Made by a program: the position numbers and the translations under genes
Notes under the pieces: generated by a model
What the model was told of the DNA's origin: nothing
Seen by the model: only the letters and a program-made list of their open reading frames with translations
Databases searched by the model: none
Assembly: GCA_946803715.1 (NCBI GenBank)
Contig: CAMPET010000002.1
Coordinates: 457,907 to 521,906, forward strand
Source: Beroe ovata
Taxonomy: Eukaryota; Ctenophora; Nuda; Beroida; Beroidae
Direction of reading: 5' to 3'
DNA: 64,000 nucleotides
Shown: in pieces, positions 63,761-64,000 of the stretch
Numbering within the stretch: the first letter of the stretch is position 1
Layout of the letters: each line of letters begins with the position of its first letter

Positions 63761-64000
63761 CGACCACAAAGGCACAAATGAAATCCAATATTTTCCCAAT
63801 TGAATGTTGAAGCTAAAGAAAATGACGTGAAATGGATTCCTTCGGTTAAAAAAGGTGTCCTGTATAATTGGTGTCTTGGACAAAACAATAAAATATTCTG
63901 TGGACCACGTCCTCACTGTTTTATCATATCAAATCCATGTATTGGATTGATACCAGTGCATAGGAAATCTTGAGTATCCTAAAGGAATTGAAGACTTCTC

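Larger units (their letters stand above)
61770..64000. other. repeat-rich, gene-free right end
   Basis: No supported gene. The region holds a two-copy duplicated repeat (62535-63260) with a single N at 62964 and a member of the GCCTGGCGATGCTAGG family near 63645-63755. The rest (61770-62530 and 63260-63640) is AT-rich with no visible signal. Confidence 0.65.

Overview
The window is nuclear DNA from an animal. Almost every gene is split by short introns (about 60-900 bp, GT..AG), and the genes include metazoan families such as LIN9, AIMP1, CNOT11, TMEM209, MCM9, AP5B1, SERINC, an RNF213-type giant protein, a rhodopsin-like receptor and a granulin-like protein. Gene density is high (about one gene per 4 kb), many introns split codons consistently with vertebrate-style exon structure, and the repeats are GC-rich foldbacks and small tRNA-like elements. 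This suggests a compact invertebrate genome, possibly from an early-branching animal such as a sponge, cnidarian or placozoan. The sequence alone does not settle the phylum.

Layout. 1-2917: DDX1 (minus; its C-terminus lies beyond the left edge). 3964-5542: SERINC (minus). 5543-8929: gene-free, with tRNA-like SINE pieces, a duplicated repeat and a cluster of TCACGTGA sites. 8930-13427: LIN9 (plus), with a perfect hairpin and a minisatellite in its introns. 13880-16974: a four-membrane-span protein (minus) with up to three candidate alternative last exons, each able to supply the fourth membrane helix. 19119-20676: an unrecognised protein, probably mitochondrial (minus). 21043-24686: TMEM209 (minus; one intron holds the GT microsatellite and a 323-N gap). 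25495-26616: a membrane-anchored granulin-like protein (plus). 26889-30148: CNOT11 (minus). 30394-34404: AIMP1 (minus), with an intronless cytochrome P450 (32107-33609, plus) inside one intron. 34405-37156: a repeat island with several foldback elements. 37157-38128: a Golgi carbohydrate sulfotransferase (minus, intronless). 38814-43407: MCM9 (minus). 43869-about 56098: an RNF213-like AAA+/RZ-finger protein (minus), with a rhodopsin-like GPCR (46253-47588, plus) in one intron and a FLYWCH-finger gene (55157-55744, minus) in another. 56469-59779: AP5B1 (minus). 60274-61769: a BTB-domain protein (minus). 61770-64000: repeats only.

Most of the genes are housekeeping: RNA helicase, DREAM/MuvB subunit, CCR4-NOT subunit, tRNA-synthetase scaffold, DNA-repair helicase, AP-5 coat and nuclear-envelope protein. 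They share no pathway and there is no operon logic. The points most worth pursuing are the three phase-matched last exons of the tetraspan gene, the reduced RNF213-like protein that keeps an RZ finger but shows no RING, the three nested genes, the repeated use of GTTTGT splice donors, and the single-N joins that coincide with local duplications and look like assembly seams.
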